A DNA stretch of 64,000 nucleotides from Thalassospira sp. TSL5-1 (GTDB lineage Bacteria; Pseudomonadota; Alphaproteobacteria; Rhodospirillales; Thalassospiraceae), in the NCBI RefSeq assembly GCF_001907695.1, contig NZ_KV880640.1:236090-300089 (forward strand), given 5' to 3'. The notes beneath the pieces were generated by a model, which worked only from the letters and a program-made list of their open reading frames with translations, did no database searches and was not told the DNA's origin. A program made the position numbers and the translations under genes. Of this stretch, positions 8,436 to 17,361 are shown in pieces. Within the stretch, counting starts at the first letter, position 1. The number at the start of each line of letters is the position of its first letter.

Positions 8436-9866
8436 TCACAGTTTAAACGGAATATAAAGGGCCAGATCCGGCCACACATACAAGATCGCGGCGGTCAGAA
8501 ACATCAGGAGGATGAAGGGGAACACCCCCTTTGAGACTTCGCCAAGCGGTGTTCGTGCGACTGACTGAATAACATACAGGTTCATGCCGACTGGCGGTGT
8601 AATCAGGGCGCATTCAACCATGATCACCATGTAAACCCCAAACCAGATTGGATCAATGCCCAACGCGACAGCCGCAGGCAGCAAAACCGGCGTCATGATC
8701 AGCACCATTGACAGGGCTTCAAATACCAGGCCCATCAACAGCAGAACAACCGAAACGACCAGCACGAACCCAAGCTGGGTATCGACATTGTGGCTGATCA
8801 AAACCGAAATATCCTGCGGAATGCGATACAGGGTGATCGCCTTGCCAAAAACCTTGGCCCCGGCAATGATCAGGATCACCGCAACCGTGGTTGCCATGCT
8901 TTCAAAGACGGCCTTTTTAATGCCGTCCCAACTTAAGGCAGGCATTACCACCCGAATATCCATGCGGGTAACAAGGCGGTCAAACCCGCGAAACAGGCCA
9001 AAAACAAGCAGAGGCAGCAGGATGTAACCAATGACCGGCGCCTGCCCCTTAAACACCATATAATAAACCGCATCGGCCAAAAGCATGCTGGCGGGCAAGC
9101 GCACAACCGGAATGGTGATGGCAAGGGCGGAGGCAAAGCCAATCGCGGCGGCCTCGGTCGGGGTAAAGGCACCGCCATAAATACCGGCAATGATCAGCAC
9201 CGCGAGCAGGATTGCCGGGAAGGCCTTGAAGGTCGCGCTCCAGCGTTCGTTCCAGGACTTTTTCGCTTCCGGCACCTGCCCGCCCAAACGGGCATAAACC
9301 ATCGAAAACACGATAAACAGCACCAGCAGGGCAATGCCCGGGCCAATACCGGCTAAAAACAGCGAAATAACGGATTCTTCGGTGACAAAACCATAAATGA
9401 TCAGCGGAATGGACGGCGGAATAAGAATACCCAGCGTCCCACCTGCCGCCAGCAGGCCATAAACAAAGCGTTTATTATAACCCCGATTGATCATTTCCGG
9501 GATGGCAACCGTGCCAATCGTTGCCGCTGTGGCAACCGACGAACCCGAAATGGCGGCAAAAACCCCACAGGACAAAATCGTTGCGACCGCAAGACCCCCC
9601 GGCCAATGCCCGACCCAGGCACTAACCGCAGCAAACAGATCCTTGCCAACCCCGGCCTGCAACAGCACATTCGACATCAGCAAAAACAGCGGCACGGCCA
9701 GCAGGATAAAGCCATCCAGCGTGGACAAAATCGCCTGCGGTGCCATAAGCGGTGAAAAACCGCCCAGCACCAGCATGGCAAGGCCCAGGCCCCCCAGGGC
9801 AAAGGCCACTGGCACCCGAATAAGCAGAACCGCAAACAGGGCGATCAGGGTGAGGATAATGGTCAT
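8436..9866 (-). CDS. TRAP transporter large permease (DctM type)
   Basis: Large membrane subunit of a tripartite ATP-independent periplasmic transporter, 476 residues with around 12-13 helices, driven by the sodium gradient. Typical DctM sequence is seen: FILLAVPLFLLMSNVL, AISGSSVATAATIGTVAIPEM, GGTLGILIPPSIPLIIYG and CALITPPVGMNLYVI. It is longer than the usual 425-430 because of an insertion near residues 255-300 between the two halves. It overlaps the small permease gene by four bases at its start and the lyase gene at its end, so all are one operon. Confidence 0.92.
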   Translation of the reverse strand: MTIILTLIALFAVLLIRVPVAFALGGLGLAMLVLGGFSPLMAPQAILSTLDGFILLAVPLFLLMSNVLLQAGVGKDLFAAVSAWVGHWPGGLAVATILSCGVFAAISGSSVATAATIGTVAIPEMINRGYNKRFVYGLLAAGGTLGILIPPSIPLIIYGFVTEESVISLFLAGIGPGIALLVLFIVFSMVYARLGGQVPEAKKSWNERWSATFKAFPAILLAVLIIAGIYGGAFTPTEAAAIGFASALAITIPVVRLPASMLLADAVYYMVFKGQAPVIGYILLPLLVFGLFRGFDRLVTRMDIRVVMPALSWDGIKKAVFESMATTVAVILIIAGAKVFGKAITLYRIPQDISVLISHNVDTQLGFVLVVSVVLLLMGLVFEALSMVLIMTPVLLPAAVALGIDPIWFGVYMVIMVECALITPPVGMNLYVIQSVARTPLGEVSKGVFPFILLMFLTAAILYVWPDLALYIPFKL

Positions 9867-10351
9867 TCATGCACCCCTTGCGGAATTTCACGGCCCATCA
9901 AAATACTGGCAATCTCGATGACGGCCTGAAGGGCCAACAGGGCAAAACCCACAAAAACCGGCAATTCGGAAATCCAGGTTGGCAGGTCCAGCATCGAGCC
10001 GGTGGTGCGGCCGCGCTCCAGGCTTTCAAAAAATATGCCATAGCCTTTCCAGGCGACAACAACCGAAAAAGTCCCCACCACAAGCATGGCCAAAATTTCG
10101 AGTACGCACTGCATTTTTGGGCTGCACAGCCGGGTGACGGCATCAACCGCAATATGCCGACGTGCGGCAAGCGCCCAGGGCATACCAATAAGCGAACCCC
10201 ATATCAGGCATAGCTGAGAAAGCTCGGCCGCCCAAATGGTGGGACGCACGAAAAAATACCGCGCGACAACTTCCCAGCTCAACATCAGCCCTGCCGCAAC
10301 AAACAGCAGCGCCCCTATCCAGGCCAGTGCAACAATAAATCGGTCATACAT
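9863..10351 (-). CDS. TRAP transporter small permease (DctQ type)
   Basis: Four-helix membrane subunit of 162 residues that packs against DctM. Helix 1 is WIGALLFVAAGLMLSWEVVARYFF, ending in the conserved V-ARY-F pattern; WAAELSQLCLIWGSLIG and RRHIAVDAV (family R-H-x-V/I-D motif) follow. It sits between the binding protein gene and dctM in the standard P-Q-M order, with an ATGA overlap to dctM. The 147-base gap upstream holds a strong hairpin, so it probably gets less mRNA than the binding protein. Confidence 0.9.
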   Translation of the reverse strand: MYDRFIVALAWIGALLFVAAGLMLSWEVVARYFFVRPTIWAAELSQLCLIWGSLIGMPWALAARRHIAVDAVTRLCSPKMQCVLEILAMLVVGTFSVVVAWKGYGIFFESLERGRTTGSMLDLPTWISELPVFVGFALLALQAVIEIASILMGREIPQGVHE

Positions 10352-10436
10352 TGTGGGACTTTACGCGAAGGCCGGTTGATCCGTACCCTCGCCTTTCCTT
10401 TAATGGAAATTCAAAACGAATTGGGTTTTCAAAACA

Positions 10437-10472
10437 GGAACACCGCCAGCATATGACTGGCGGCGGTGTTCC
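10437..10472 (-). terminator. Intercistronic hairpin between dctP and dctQ
   Basis: GGAACACCGCCAGC pairs with GGCGGCGGTGTTCC around an ATATGACT-type loop, 27 bases behind the dctP stop and followed on the minus strand by CTGTTTTG. This partial terminator or 3'-stabilising hairpin would give excess binding protein over permeases. Confidence 0.7.
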
Positions 10473-10498
10473 ATTCAAAGGCTTATAAAATCGTCAAA

Positions 10499-11488
10499 TC
10501 AGAGCTTTTTGGCCGCATCAAAGACCTGCTTGCCAAGATCGCCTGATTCTTTGAGGAAGGAATCATAAACCGGCTGCGAAACCGCGCGCCACTGTTTCAG
10601 TTCCTCTTCGGTCGGGGTGTAAATGGTCATCCCGTTTTTTTCAGATTCCTTGAAGGCTTCAGCTTCAATCGCGCTCATGCGGTCGCGCACATCTTTTTCG
10701 GCATCGCGCGACGCTGCGGTAATGATGGCACGCTGATCATCGGTCAGGCTGTTCCAGAAATCGGTATTGATCATGACGATGAATTCAACATCCGCCAGGT
10801 TGGTGACGGTCACGGTATCCATCACCTCCCACAATTTACGCGATTTCACACCGGAAATACCGGTCATGCCGATATCAACCGTGCCACGCTGATAGGCCAG
10901 ATACTGTTCGGACCCGGAAATCAAAGTCGGCGCACCACCGGCGGCTTCAACAAACTGGCCTAACGACTTGCCAAAAACACGGACTTTTTTACCTTCAAGG
11001 TCTTTCGGCGTATGGATCGGTGCGCCCTTGGAGAGCATGATGGTGCCCCCATAAGCCTGCCACCACAAAACGGTTGATCCAGTATCGGCAATTGCTTTGT
11101 CCAACGGTTCGCGCACGGGCGACCCGGGGGCAACAGCGGCGCGGACTTTTTCTTCTGAATCGATCAGGAACGGCTGATAGAACACATCAACAGCGGGCAC
11201 ATCACCCGCATAGCGCGTTAAGGAAGCCGAGCCCATTTCAATGGAGCCAGAGCCAACCGCGCTGGGAATTTCCTTGTCTTTGTAAAGGGTTGCCGAATCA
11301 TAAATTTCAACGGCGATGCTGCCGTTTGATTTCTCTTCGACTTCTTTTTTAAACAGATCCAGATTCTGAACAATGTGGCTCTTGGGGGGAAGCTGGGATG
11401 CGATGCGTAATGTAACATCTGCCGCCTGTGCCGTTCCACAGACCCCTACCGCTGCCATCAAGGCCGCGATCATGGCAATTCTTTTCAT
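10499..11488 (-). CDS. TRAP transporter solute-binding protein (DctP type)
   Basis: Periplasmic receptor of 329 residues for the DctQM permease. Signal peptide MKRIAMIAALMAAVGVCGTAQA with cleavage before ADVTLRIA. The mature protein has the TRAP-SBP pattern: ...LRIASQLPPKSH, KEVEEKSNGSIAVEIYDSATLYKDKEIPSAVGSGSIEMG, and the KVRVFGKSLGQFVEAAGGAPT region around the conserved Arg that binds the ligand carboxylate. It ends with a helical region (RAVSQPVYDSFLKE). First gene of the dctP-dctQ-dctM-lyase operon; the ligand is therefore most likely an organic acid handled by the lyase. Confidence 0.92.
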   Translation of the reverse strand: MKRIAMIAALMAAVGVCGTAQAADVTLRIASQLPPKSHIVQNLDLFKKEVEEKSNGSIAVEIYDSATLYKDKEIPSAVGSGSIEMGSASLTRYAGDVPAVDVFYQPFLIDSEEKVRAAVAPGSPVREPLDKAIADTGSTVLWWQAYGGTIMLSKGAPIHTPKDLEGKKVRVFGKSLGQFVEAAGGAPTLISGSEQYLAYQRGTVDIGMTGISGVKSRKLWEVMDTVTVTNLADVEFIVMINTDFWNSLTDDQRAIITAASRDAEKDVRDRMSAIEAEAFKESEKNGMTIYTPTEEELKQWRAVSQPVYDSFLKESGDLGKQVFDAAKKL

Positions 11489-11758
11489 GTTGGACGCCCT
11501 CTGGGTTTTTTAATTACAATCAAGTCAAATCATGCGCGAAGATGATCCAATTTGCCCCGAAGGTTCAACATTTTTTCGTCATAATGTGCGATTTAAGCCT
11601 GTAAATGCTCCCAACGCAGCTTATTTGCTTAACTTTTGCGTGTAATTTTTGCCATCACACCCGCATGATCTGCATACGACATCATCCTACGGGTTATTTG
11701 GATTAAACACTGTTCGCGCCAAAACAGATTCCCGGTCAGGCGGTTTGCTGGGCCCATA
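11489..11758. other. Gap between LysR gene and dctP
   Basis: 270 bases with no gene. It should contain the promoter of the TRAP operon and LysR binding sites (T-N11-A type), but I could not single one out with confidence. Confidence 0.4.
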
Positions 11759-12688
11759 TTAATCGCGAAACGGATCGGGAATTTGCGTTTTAAGGTCGCT
11801 GCGCCGCACCTGCTCCAGAAAGGCCATCGCGGCGGGGGATAATGTGCGCCCGGAACGCCAGATAAGACCAATATCGCGCAACAGCTCTGGCTGGCCCAAA
11901 GGGCGAAAAACAAGCGGTTCGCGCCCCAAAACCGGCAATGTCAGGGCTGGCAGGGCGGTAACACCCAATCCCTGCGACACAAAAGCCCCTGCTGTTGCAA
12001 GATGGGAAACTTCAAAACGGGGACGAAACACCAAACCCCGCTGGGCACAGGCGGCATCGGTCAGGGTGCGCACACTGGTCCCGGTCGCCATTGCCACAAA
12101 GGGCTGACTGACCAGTTCCTGCCACGAATAAGGACGCCTTTCATCCAGCGCCCCGCCAGGTGCCCCAACCGCAACAAAACGGTCGGTTAGAAGTTTTTGA
12201 AACGATAAACGGTCCGAAACCTCAACCGCACCAGCAGTAAAGCCCAAATCCGCCTGCCCCAATTCGACCTCGCGGATAATACCGTTCGATAAGGCATCGT
12301 TGATTTGCACATCAACATCAGGATGGGCATCCAAAAATGTTTGCACCAACCGGGGCAACAAACCCGCCGTGACAGACGGCAAACCGGCAATGGTCAAACG
12401 GCCACGCCGGGCGGCCTGATAGGCCGTAAATTCCACCATCGCATTTTCGGTGGTATTTAAAATCCGTTCGGCCAGCCGCAAAAATACCTGGCCCTGCGGT
12501 GTCAGCGTGACATTTCGGGTATCGCGGTCAAACAAACGTGCGCCCACCCGTCCCTCCAGGCGCGTGATCTGACGGCTCAGGGCGGAGGGCGATAAACCAA
12601 TCACTTCGGCAGCATTGCGAAAACTGCCATTATCAACCAGGGCACGGAAGGCCCGCATTTCATCAATATCAACATTAATGCGTTTCAT
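11759..12688 (-). CDS. LysR-family transcriptional regulator
   Basis: 309 residues. N-terminal winged HTH (~5-65) with FRALVDNGSFRNAAEVIGLSPSALSRQITRLEGRVGARLFDRDTRNVTLTPQG, then a linker helix and a periplasmic-binding-like effector domain from ~95. It lies upstream of the TRAP/lyase operon on the same strand and is divergent from the TAXI operon, so it could control either; its promoter is shared with the TAXI side (12689-12825). The effector is unknown but presumably one of the imported organic acids. Confidence 0.9.
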   Translation of the reverse strand: MKRINVDIDEMRAFRALVDNGSFRNAAEVIGLSPSALSRQITRLEGRVGARLFDRDTRNVTLTPQGQVFLRLAERILNTTENAMVEFTAYQAARRGRLTIAGLPSVTAGLLPRLVQTFLDAHPDVDVQINDALSNGIIREVELGQADLGFTAGAVEVSDRLSFQKLLTDRFVAVGAPGGALDERRPYSWQELVSQPFVAMATGTSVRTLTDAACAQRGLVFRPRFEVSHLATAGAFVSQGLGVTALPALTLPVLGREPLVFRPLGQPELLRDIGLIWRSGRTLSPAAMAFLEQVRRSDLKTQIPDPFRD

Positions 12689-12825
12689 GCACTAATTATC
12701 GCGGTTTTTTCACTTCAGGCAACAAAACTTATCGGGCACACTTTTGAACGTTGCGAAAAAGAAAACCAATAATCTGTCGTAATATCCATAAAAGCCCGCA
12801 TGACGGGCAATCGGGAGGAAAACCA

Positions 12826-13794
12826 ATGAAACTCAAAACACTCGCGCTTGCGGGCGCCCTTGCTATCGGCCTGTCTTTACCAGCAATGGCGCAGCAAAAA
12901 CTGCTGATCGGTTCGACCTCGGCCTCTTCAAGCCACTATGGCTATTTCGTTGCCGTTTCCAAACTGATCAATGAAAAAGCCGACGGCCTTGACTCATCGG
13001 TTGTTGAAACCGGTGCCACGATGGATAACCTGCGCCGGATCGAACGCAACCAGATCGATCTTGGACTTGTCACCACCAATGTTGTCCAACACGCCAAGGT
13101 AGGTACGAACAAATTCAAGGGTCATCCGCTCGATATCGGGCTTTTGTGGGTTTATACCGGCGCGCCGCAAAATGTGATTGTACGCGAAGATTCCGGCGTT
13201 AAATCGCTTTCCGATCTGGCTGGTGTACGCTTTAATCCCGGCATCAAGGGGTCTGCCACCGAAAGCACGACCGAGGCTGTCTTTAAAACCCTGGGCCTGT
13301 CGGCAGATTACGTGCGCGGTTCCACCACCGACGTGGTTGACATGATCAAGGATAACCGTCTGGCCGGTTATGTAAAATCGGGTGCGGGCGAACGGCTGGA
13401 CAGCTCGACACTGGATATTGCCACCTTCACGCCGATCCGCGTTCTCAGCCTGACCGATGATCAGAAAAAAACACTGTCGGACAAAATGCCCGACATTTCG
13501 CTGGTGGATATTCCCGCCGGTGCGGCCGATGGCATCCCGGCCTATTCCACCTGGAGCTTTGGCGTGGGTGTTGCCGCGGGCATGAAGCTTTCGGAAGATG
13601 CGGCCTATAAAATTGTCGATGCCATCATGAGCGACAAAACCGTTCAGGGCGAAGCTATGGCAAGCGTGAAGGGGGCGGACCTGGCAAAACTGACCCTGCA
13701 ATATGGCACCATTCCGCTGCATCCCGGTGCGGCAAAATGGTTCCGCGAACATGGTTATGATATTCCGGCCCGCCTGGACCCGGCCAAAAGCTGA
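12826..13794 (+). CDS. TAXI-family TRAP transporter solute-binding protein
   Basis: Periplasmic receptor of 322 residues. Signal peptide MKLKTLALAGALAIGLSLPAMA, cleaved before QQKLLIGSTSASSSHYGYF. The TAXI family pattern is present: GSTSASSSHY near the start, ETGATMDNLRRIERNQIDLGL, GVRFNPGIKGSATESTTEAVFKTLGL and PLHPGAAKWFREHGYDIP at the C-terminus. TAXI proteins partner a fused 4TM-12TM permease, encoded next. The ATG at 12826 has GGGAGG ten bases upstream; the longer frame from 12751 would bury the signal peptide and is rejected. Divergent from a LysR gene that may regulate it. Confidence 0.92.
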   Translation: MKLKTLALAGALAIGLSLPAMAQQKLLIGSTSASSSHYGYFVAVSKLINEKADGLDSSVVETGATMDNLRRIERNQIDLGLVTTNVVQHAKVGTNKFKGHPLDIGLLWVYTGAPQNVIVREDSGVKSLSDLAGVRFNPGIKGSATESTTEAVFKTLGLSADYVRGSTTDVVDMIKDNRLAGYVKSGAGERLDSSTLDIATFTPIRVLSLTDDQKKTLSDKMPDISLVDIPAGAADGIPAYSTWSFGVGVAAGMKLSEDAAYKIVDAIMSDKTVQGEAMASVKGADLAKLTLQYGTIPLHPGAAKWFREHGYDIPARLDPAKS

Positions 13795-13852
13795 TTAATC
13801 GCAACATCCCACACAACAATAAAAAACGTTATTCACCGGGAGGAAATTCGCC

Positions 13853-15712
13853 ATGCTGATGCGTGTGCAAAACGGGCTTGCAATCCTTGTCGGGGCATTT
13901 GTCTTCTATACGGCTGCATCCGGCCCGTTTGAAAGCCTTATTCAGCGTGCGATTTTCCTTGCCCTGGTTGTTTGCCTTGGTCTGGCGATTTATCCGCTGG
14001 GCAAGGATACAAAATGGCGGATTTCCGGGATCGTGGTGGACCTGGCACTGGCTGCCGTAACGATCACCGCCTGCACCTATATTGTTATCAACTACGATAC
14101 CATCATGACCACCCTGCCCTGGGCCACCCCGCAGGATATGGTGCTGACCACCTGCCTGGTTATTGCCATTTTGGAGGTTGGCCGCCGCGCCGTGGGCATC
14201 ATCTTTCCGATGCTGGTGGTTATTGGTCTGGCCTATGCCCTGTTTGGGCAAAACCTGCCGGGTATTTTGGGTCATCGTGGCTTTGACAGTGCCTTTGTCA
14301 CCGAAACCCTGTTTTTGGGCGATCTTGGCATTTGGGGCATGTTAACCGGGGTAGCCGCCACGGTGATTGCCGCCTTCGTGCTGTTCGGTGCATTATTGCT
14401 CCATACCGGCGGCGGGCAAAGTTTTATGGACCTTGCGATGCGCATTGGCGGTCGCCAGCCCGGCGGTGCGGCCAAAATTGCCACCATCGCCAGTGGTCTG
14501 TTTGGCATGATTTCCGGTTCCGCCGTTGCCAATGTTGCCACCACGGGCAATTTCACCATCCCGATGATGAAACGCCTGGGCTACCCGGCCCCCTTTGCTG
14601 CTGCGGTTGAGGCCGTTGCCTCCACCGGCGGGCAAATCGCACCCCCCATTATGGGGGCGGCGGCCTTTGTCATGGCTGAAATTCTGGGGGTGTCCTATGT
14701 CGATGTGATGGTGGCGGCCATCATTCCAGCACTGTTATTTTACCTATCCGTTTTTGTCACGGTTCACATTATTTCGGTGCGCAGGGGCCTGCGTCTGGTT
14801 CCCGACGACGAATTGCCAGCATGGTCCCGTATTTTGCAATGGCGCCGTGTTTTGCCCATTCTTGCCGCGCTGGGCGGCTTGGGCATTGGCATTTTCATGG
14901 GCCGTTCGGTTGCGACATCCGCCTTTTACGGCATTGTCGGCCTGTTGATTGCGTTTGTTTTCACGTCCCTTGGCAAGCTCACCCCGGCCGAAATGGCAAA
15001 GCGCGTAATTGAAGGCATCGCCGATGCGGGTAAAGGCATGGTGATTATTGGTGTTTTGCTGGCCGGGGCGCAAATTTTGGTCTCCATGATCAATATGACC
15101 GGCATTGGCGTAACGTTAAGTTCGCTGATTGTTGCCCTTGCGGGAAATTCCGTCATTCTGGTGGCGCTGATTGTGGCCTGTGTCTGCCTGATCATGGGCA
15201 TGGGCCTGCCGACGACAGCGGCCTATGTGCTGGTCGCCGCCGTGCTGGCCCCGGCCATGACCAATGTGGGGGTTGATCCGTTAACCGCGCATCTTTTCGT
15301 TTTCTATTTCGCCACCATTTCCGTCATCACACCACCGGTGTGTGTTGCGGTTTTTGTCGGTGCCGGCATTGCCAAAACCAACTGGTTGCCTGCGGCAGGC
15401 GAAGCGGTGCGTCTGGGGGCTGTCACCTATATCGTGCCGTTTATGCTGCTGCTCTATCCTGGCATGACGGGGCGTGGAGGTGCCATTGAAATCATCAATG
15501 CCTGCCTGTCCGGGCTGGTGCTGGTCTTTGCCATTCCGGCCCTTTTGGGCGGGCAGCGGCTTTTGGGTGCCATCTGGCTGGACCGGGCGATATTGATGGG
15601 CTGCATCGCGCTTGCGATCTGGTCTTTCATGCTTGCCCCGATTATTGCCGTTGCCCTGCTGGCCGGGTGTTATTACTGGTCGCGCAACTCCAGACCGGTA
15701 GCGGAGGTCTGA
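13853..15712 (+). CDS. TAXI TRAP transporter fused permease (4TM-12TM)
   Basis: Membrane protein of 619 residues combining the DctQ-like and DctM-like parts in one chain, as usual for TAXI systems. Hydrophobic segments run throughout. Marks of the large subunit are GLFGMISGSAVANVATTGNFTIPMMKRLGY, VASTGGQIAPPIMGAAAFVMAE, the second-half IMGMGLPTTAAYVLVAAVLAP and TISVITPPVCVAVFVGAGIA. Good Shine-Dalgarno (GGGAGG) before ATG 13853. Together with the upstream receptor it imports an unknown organic acid; the AtuA-like genes downstream suggest its fate. Confidence 0.92.
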   Translation: MLMRVQNGLAILVGAFVFYTAASGPFESLIQRAIFLALVVCLGLAIYPLGKDTKWRISGIVVDLALAAVTITACTYIVINYDTIMTTLPWATPQDMVLTTCLVIAILEVGRRAVGIIFPMLVVIGLAYALFGQNLPGILGHRGFDSAFVTETLFLGDLGIWGMLTGVAATVIAAFVLFGALLLHTGGGQSFMDLAMRIGGRQPGGAAKIATIASGLFGMISGSAVANVATTGNFTIPMMKRLGYPAPFAAAVEAVASTGGQIAPPIMGAAAFVMAEILGVSYVDVMVAAIIPALLFYLSVFVTVHIISVRRGLRLVPDDELPAWSRILQWRRVLPILAALGGLGIGIFMGRSVATSAFYGIVGLLIAFVFTSLGKLTPAEMAKRVIEGIADAGKGMVIIGVLLAGAQILVSMINMTGIGVTLSSLIVALAGNSVILVALIVACVCLIMGMGLPTTAAYVLVAAVLAPAMTNVGVDPLTAHLFVFYFATISVITPPVCVAVFVGAGIAKTNWLPAAGEAVRLGAVTYIVPFMLLLYPGMTGRGGAIEIINACLSGLVLVFAIPALLGGQRLLGAIWLDRAILMGCIALAIWSFMLAPIIAVALLAGCYYWSRNSRPVAEV

Positions 15713-15715
15713 TCC

Positions 15716-17053
15716 ATGAGAACCCTTCGTATCGGCACCGGTGCCGGTTTTGCCGGGGACCGCATTGAACCCGCCACTGACCTCGCCCGGCATGGCAACC
15801 TTGACTATCTGGTTTTTGAGTGCCTGGCCGAACGCACCATTGCCTTGGCCCAACAGGCAAAAATGCAAAACCCCGAAACCGGCTTTGACCCCTTGCTGGA
15901 ACGGCGGATGCGGGCGGTCTTGCCAATATGCTATCAAAATAAAACCCGCATCATTTCCAATATGGGTGCCGCCAACCCGGAAATGGCTGGCAAACGGACC
16001 CTGGAAATTGCCCGGGAACTGGGCCTTAAGGGCCTACGCATTGCCATTATATGCGGCGATGATGTGCATGATCGCATCAACTCGGACCAGTTTGAACTGA
16101 TGGAAACCGGCCAAAGTCTGGCTGCCTTTGACAAGCCGGTTATTTCCGCCAATGCGTATCTGGGGGCGGGGCCAATTGTGCAGGCGCTGGCCGATGGAGC
16201 GGATATTGTATTGACCGGGCGGGTGGCTGATCCGGCCATGTTTTTAGCACCGCTTATTCATGAATTTGGCTGGGCGATGAATGACTGGCAAAAAATGGGC
16301 CGGGGCACACTGGTCGGCCATTTGCTGGAATGCGGCGGGCAAATCACGGGCGGTTATTACGCCGATCCCGGCATCAAGGATGTGCCCGATATTGCCAATC
16401 TTGGCTTTCCACTGGCTGAAGTCTCCGAAGATGGCAACGCCATTATTACCAAAATACCGGGCACCGGTGGCCTTGTTTCGGTTGCCACCTGCAGCGAACA
16501 ATTGCTCTATGAGGTTCATGACCCGGCAGCCTATTTGCAACCCGATGTGATTGCCGATTTTTCCCGTGTTACCATGACGCAGGACGGCCCGGACAGGGTT
16601 TTTGTTTCGGGCGGGGATGGTCATGCCCGGACCGGGAAGCTCAAGGTGTCGGTCGGATATGTGGACTCATTTGTTGGCGAAGGACAAATTTCCTATGCTG
16701 GTTCTAGCTGTGTGTCCCGGGGCCGCCTGGCACTGGATATTGTGGCGCAACGCCTGAAAATGACCGGGGTCAACTGCCTTGAAACACGCGGCGATCTGAT
16801 TGGGCTTGACGCGATTTTGGGACACTATAACGGTGATACGTCACATATTCCCGAGATACGTGCCCGCTTCATCGCACGCACGGCAACCCTGGCAGATGCC
16901 AAACGCATCGGCGAGGAGGTTGAAAGCCTGTATTTAAACGGACCGGCAGCAGGGGGCGGTGTGACACAATCGGCACGGCAGATTATTGCGATTGTTTCCG
17001 GCCTGATCGACGAAACAGTACCCTCCCCCACAATCACAATGTTAAAGGTGTGA
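15716..17053 (+). CDS. AtuA-family (DUF1446) protein
   Basis: 445-residue cytosolic protein of the family named after AtuA of acyclic terpene utilisation, whose precise reaction is not settled. Recognisable stretches are RIGTGAGFAGDRIEPATDL at the N-terminus, GNLDYLVFECLAERTIALAQ, ISNMGAANPEMAGKRTLEIA and GADIVLTGRVADPAMFLAPLIHEFGW. AtuA proteins often carry a C-terminal ferredoxin-fold domain; here that domain is a separate overlapping gene. It follows the TAXI permease by three bases and has GGAGG before its ATG, so it is part of the uptake operon and probably acts on the imported compound or its CoA derivative. Confidence 0.85.
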   Translation: MRTLRIGTGAGFAGDRIEPATDLARHGNLDYLVFECLAERTIALAQQAKMQNPETGFDPLLERRMRAVLPICYQNKTRIISNMGAANPEMAGKRTLEIARELGLKGLRIAIICGDDVHDRINSDQFELMETGQSLAAFDKPVISANAYLGAGPIVQALADGADIVLTGRVADPAMFLAPLIHEFGWAMNDWQKMGRGTLVGHLLECGGQITGGYYADPGIKDVPDIANLGFPLAEVSEDGNAIITKIPGTGGLVSVATCSEQLLYEVHDPAAYLQPDVIADFSRVTMTQDGPDRVFVSGGDGHARTGKLKVSVGYVDSFVGEGQISYAGSSCVSRGRLALDIVAQRLKMTGVNCLETRGDLIGLDAILGHYNGDTSHIPEIRARFIARTATLADAKRIGEEVESLYLNGPAAGGGVTQSARQIIAIVSGLIDETVPSPTITMLKV

Positions 17054-17055
17054 AC

Positions 17056-17361
17056 ATGCGGCTTCACCAGATTGCGCATTGTCGCACAGGCGACAAGGGC
17101 AACATTTCCAATATTTCGGTTATTGCCTATGATCGGCGCGATTTTGCTCTGCTGGCCGATCTTTTGACACCAGCGCATGTTAAACACTGCCTCACAGGCA
17201 TCGCCAATGGCGCAGTAGAACGGTACGAATTGCCCCAATTAGGGGCCTTGAACTTTGTTTTGCACAATGCTCTGGGCGGGGGTGTTACCCGGTCCCTCGC
17301 CCTTGATGCGCATGGCAAATGCCTGGCTTCTGCCATGCTGGAAATCGAAATCCCTGATTAA
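17056..17361 (+). CDS. AtuA-like ferredoxin-fold domain protein
   Basis: Small protein of about 101 residues starting MRLHQIAHCRTGDKGNISN, the typical opening of the C-terminal AtuA domain, here encoded alone. It has the conserved HCRTGDKGN motif and LNFVLHNALGGGVTRSLALDAHGK near the end. ATG at 17056 is used; a GTG at 17050 overlapping the TGA of the preceding gene (GTGA) is an alternative. Translation is thus coupled to the large AtuA protein, and the two presumably form a complex that equals the fused version elsewhere. Its stop overlaps by four bases with the convergent regulator gene. Confidence 0.8.
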   Translation: MRLHQIAHCRTGDKGNISNISVIAYDRRDFALLADLLTPAHVKHCLTGIANGAVERYELPQLGALNFVLHNALGGGVTRSLALDAHGKCLASAMLEIEIPD

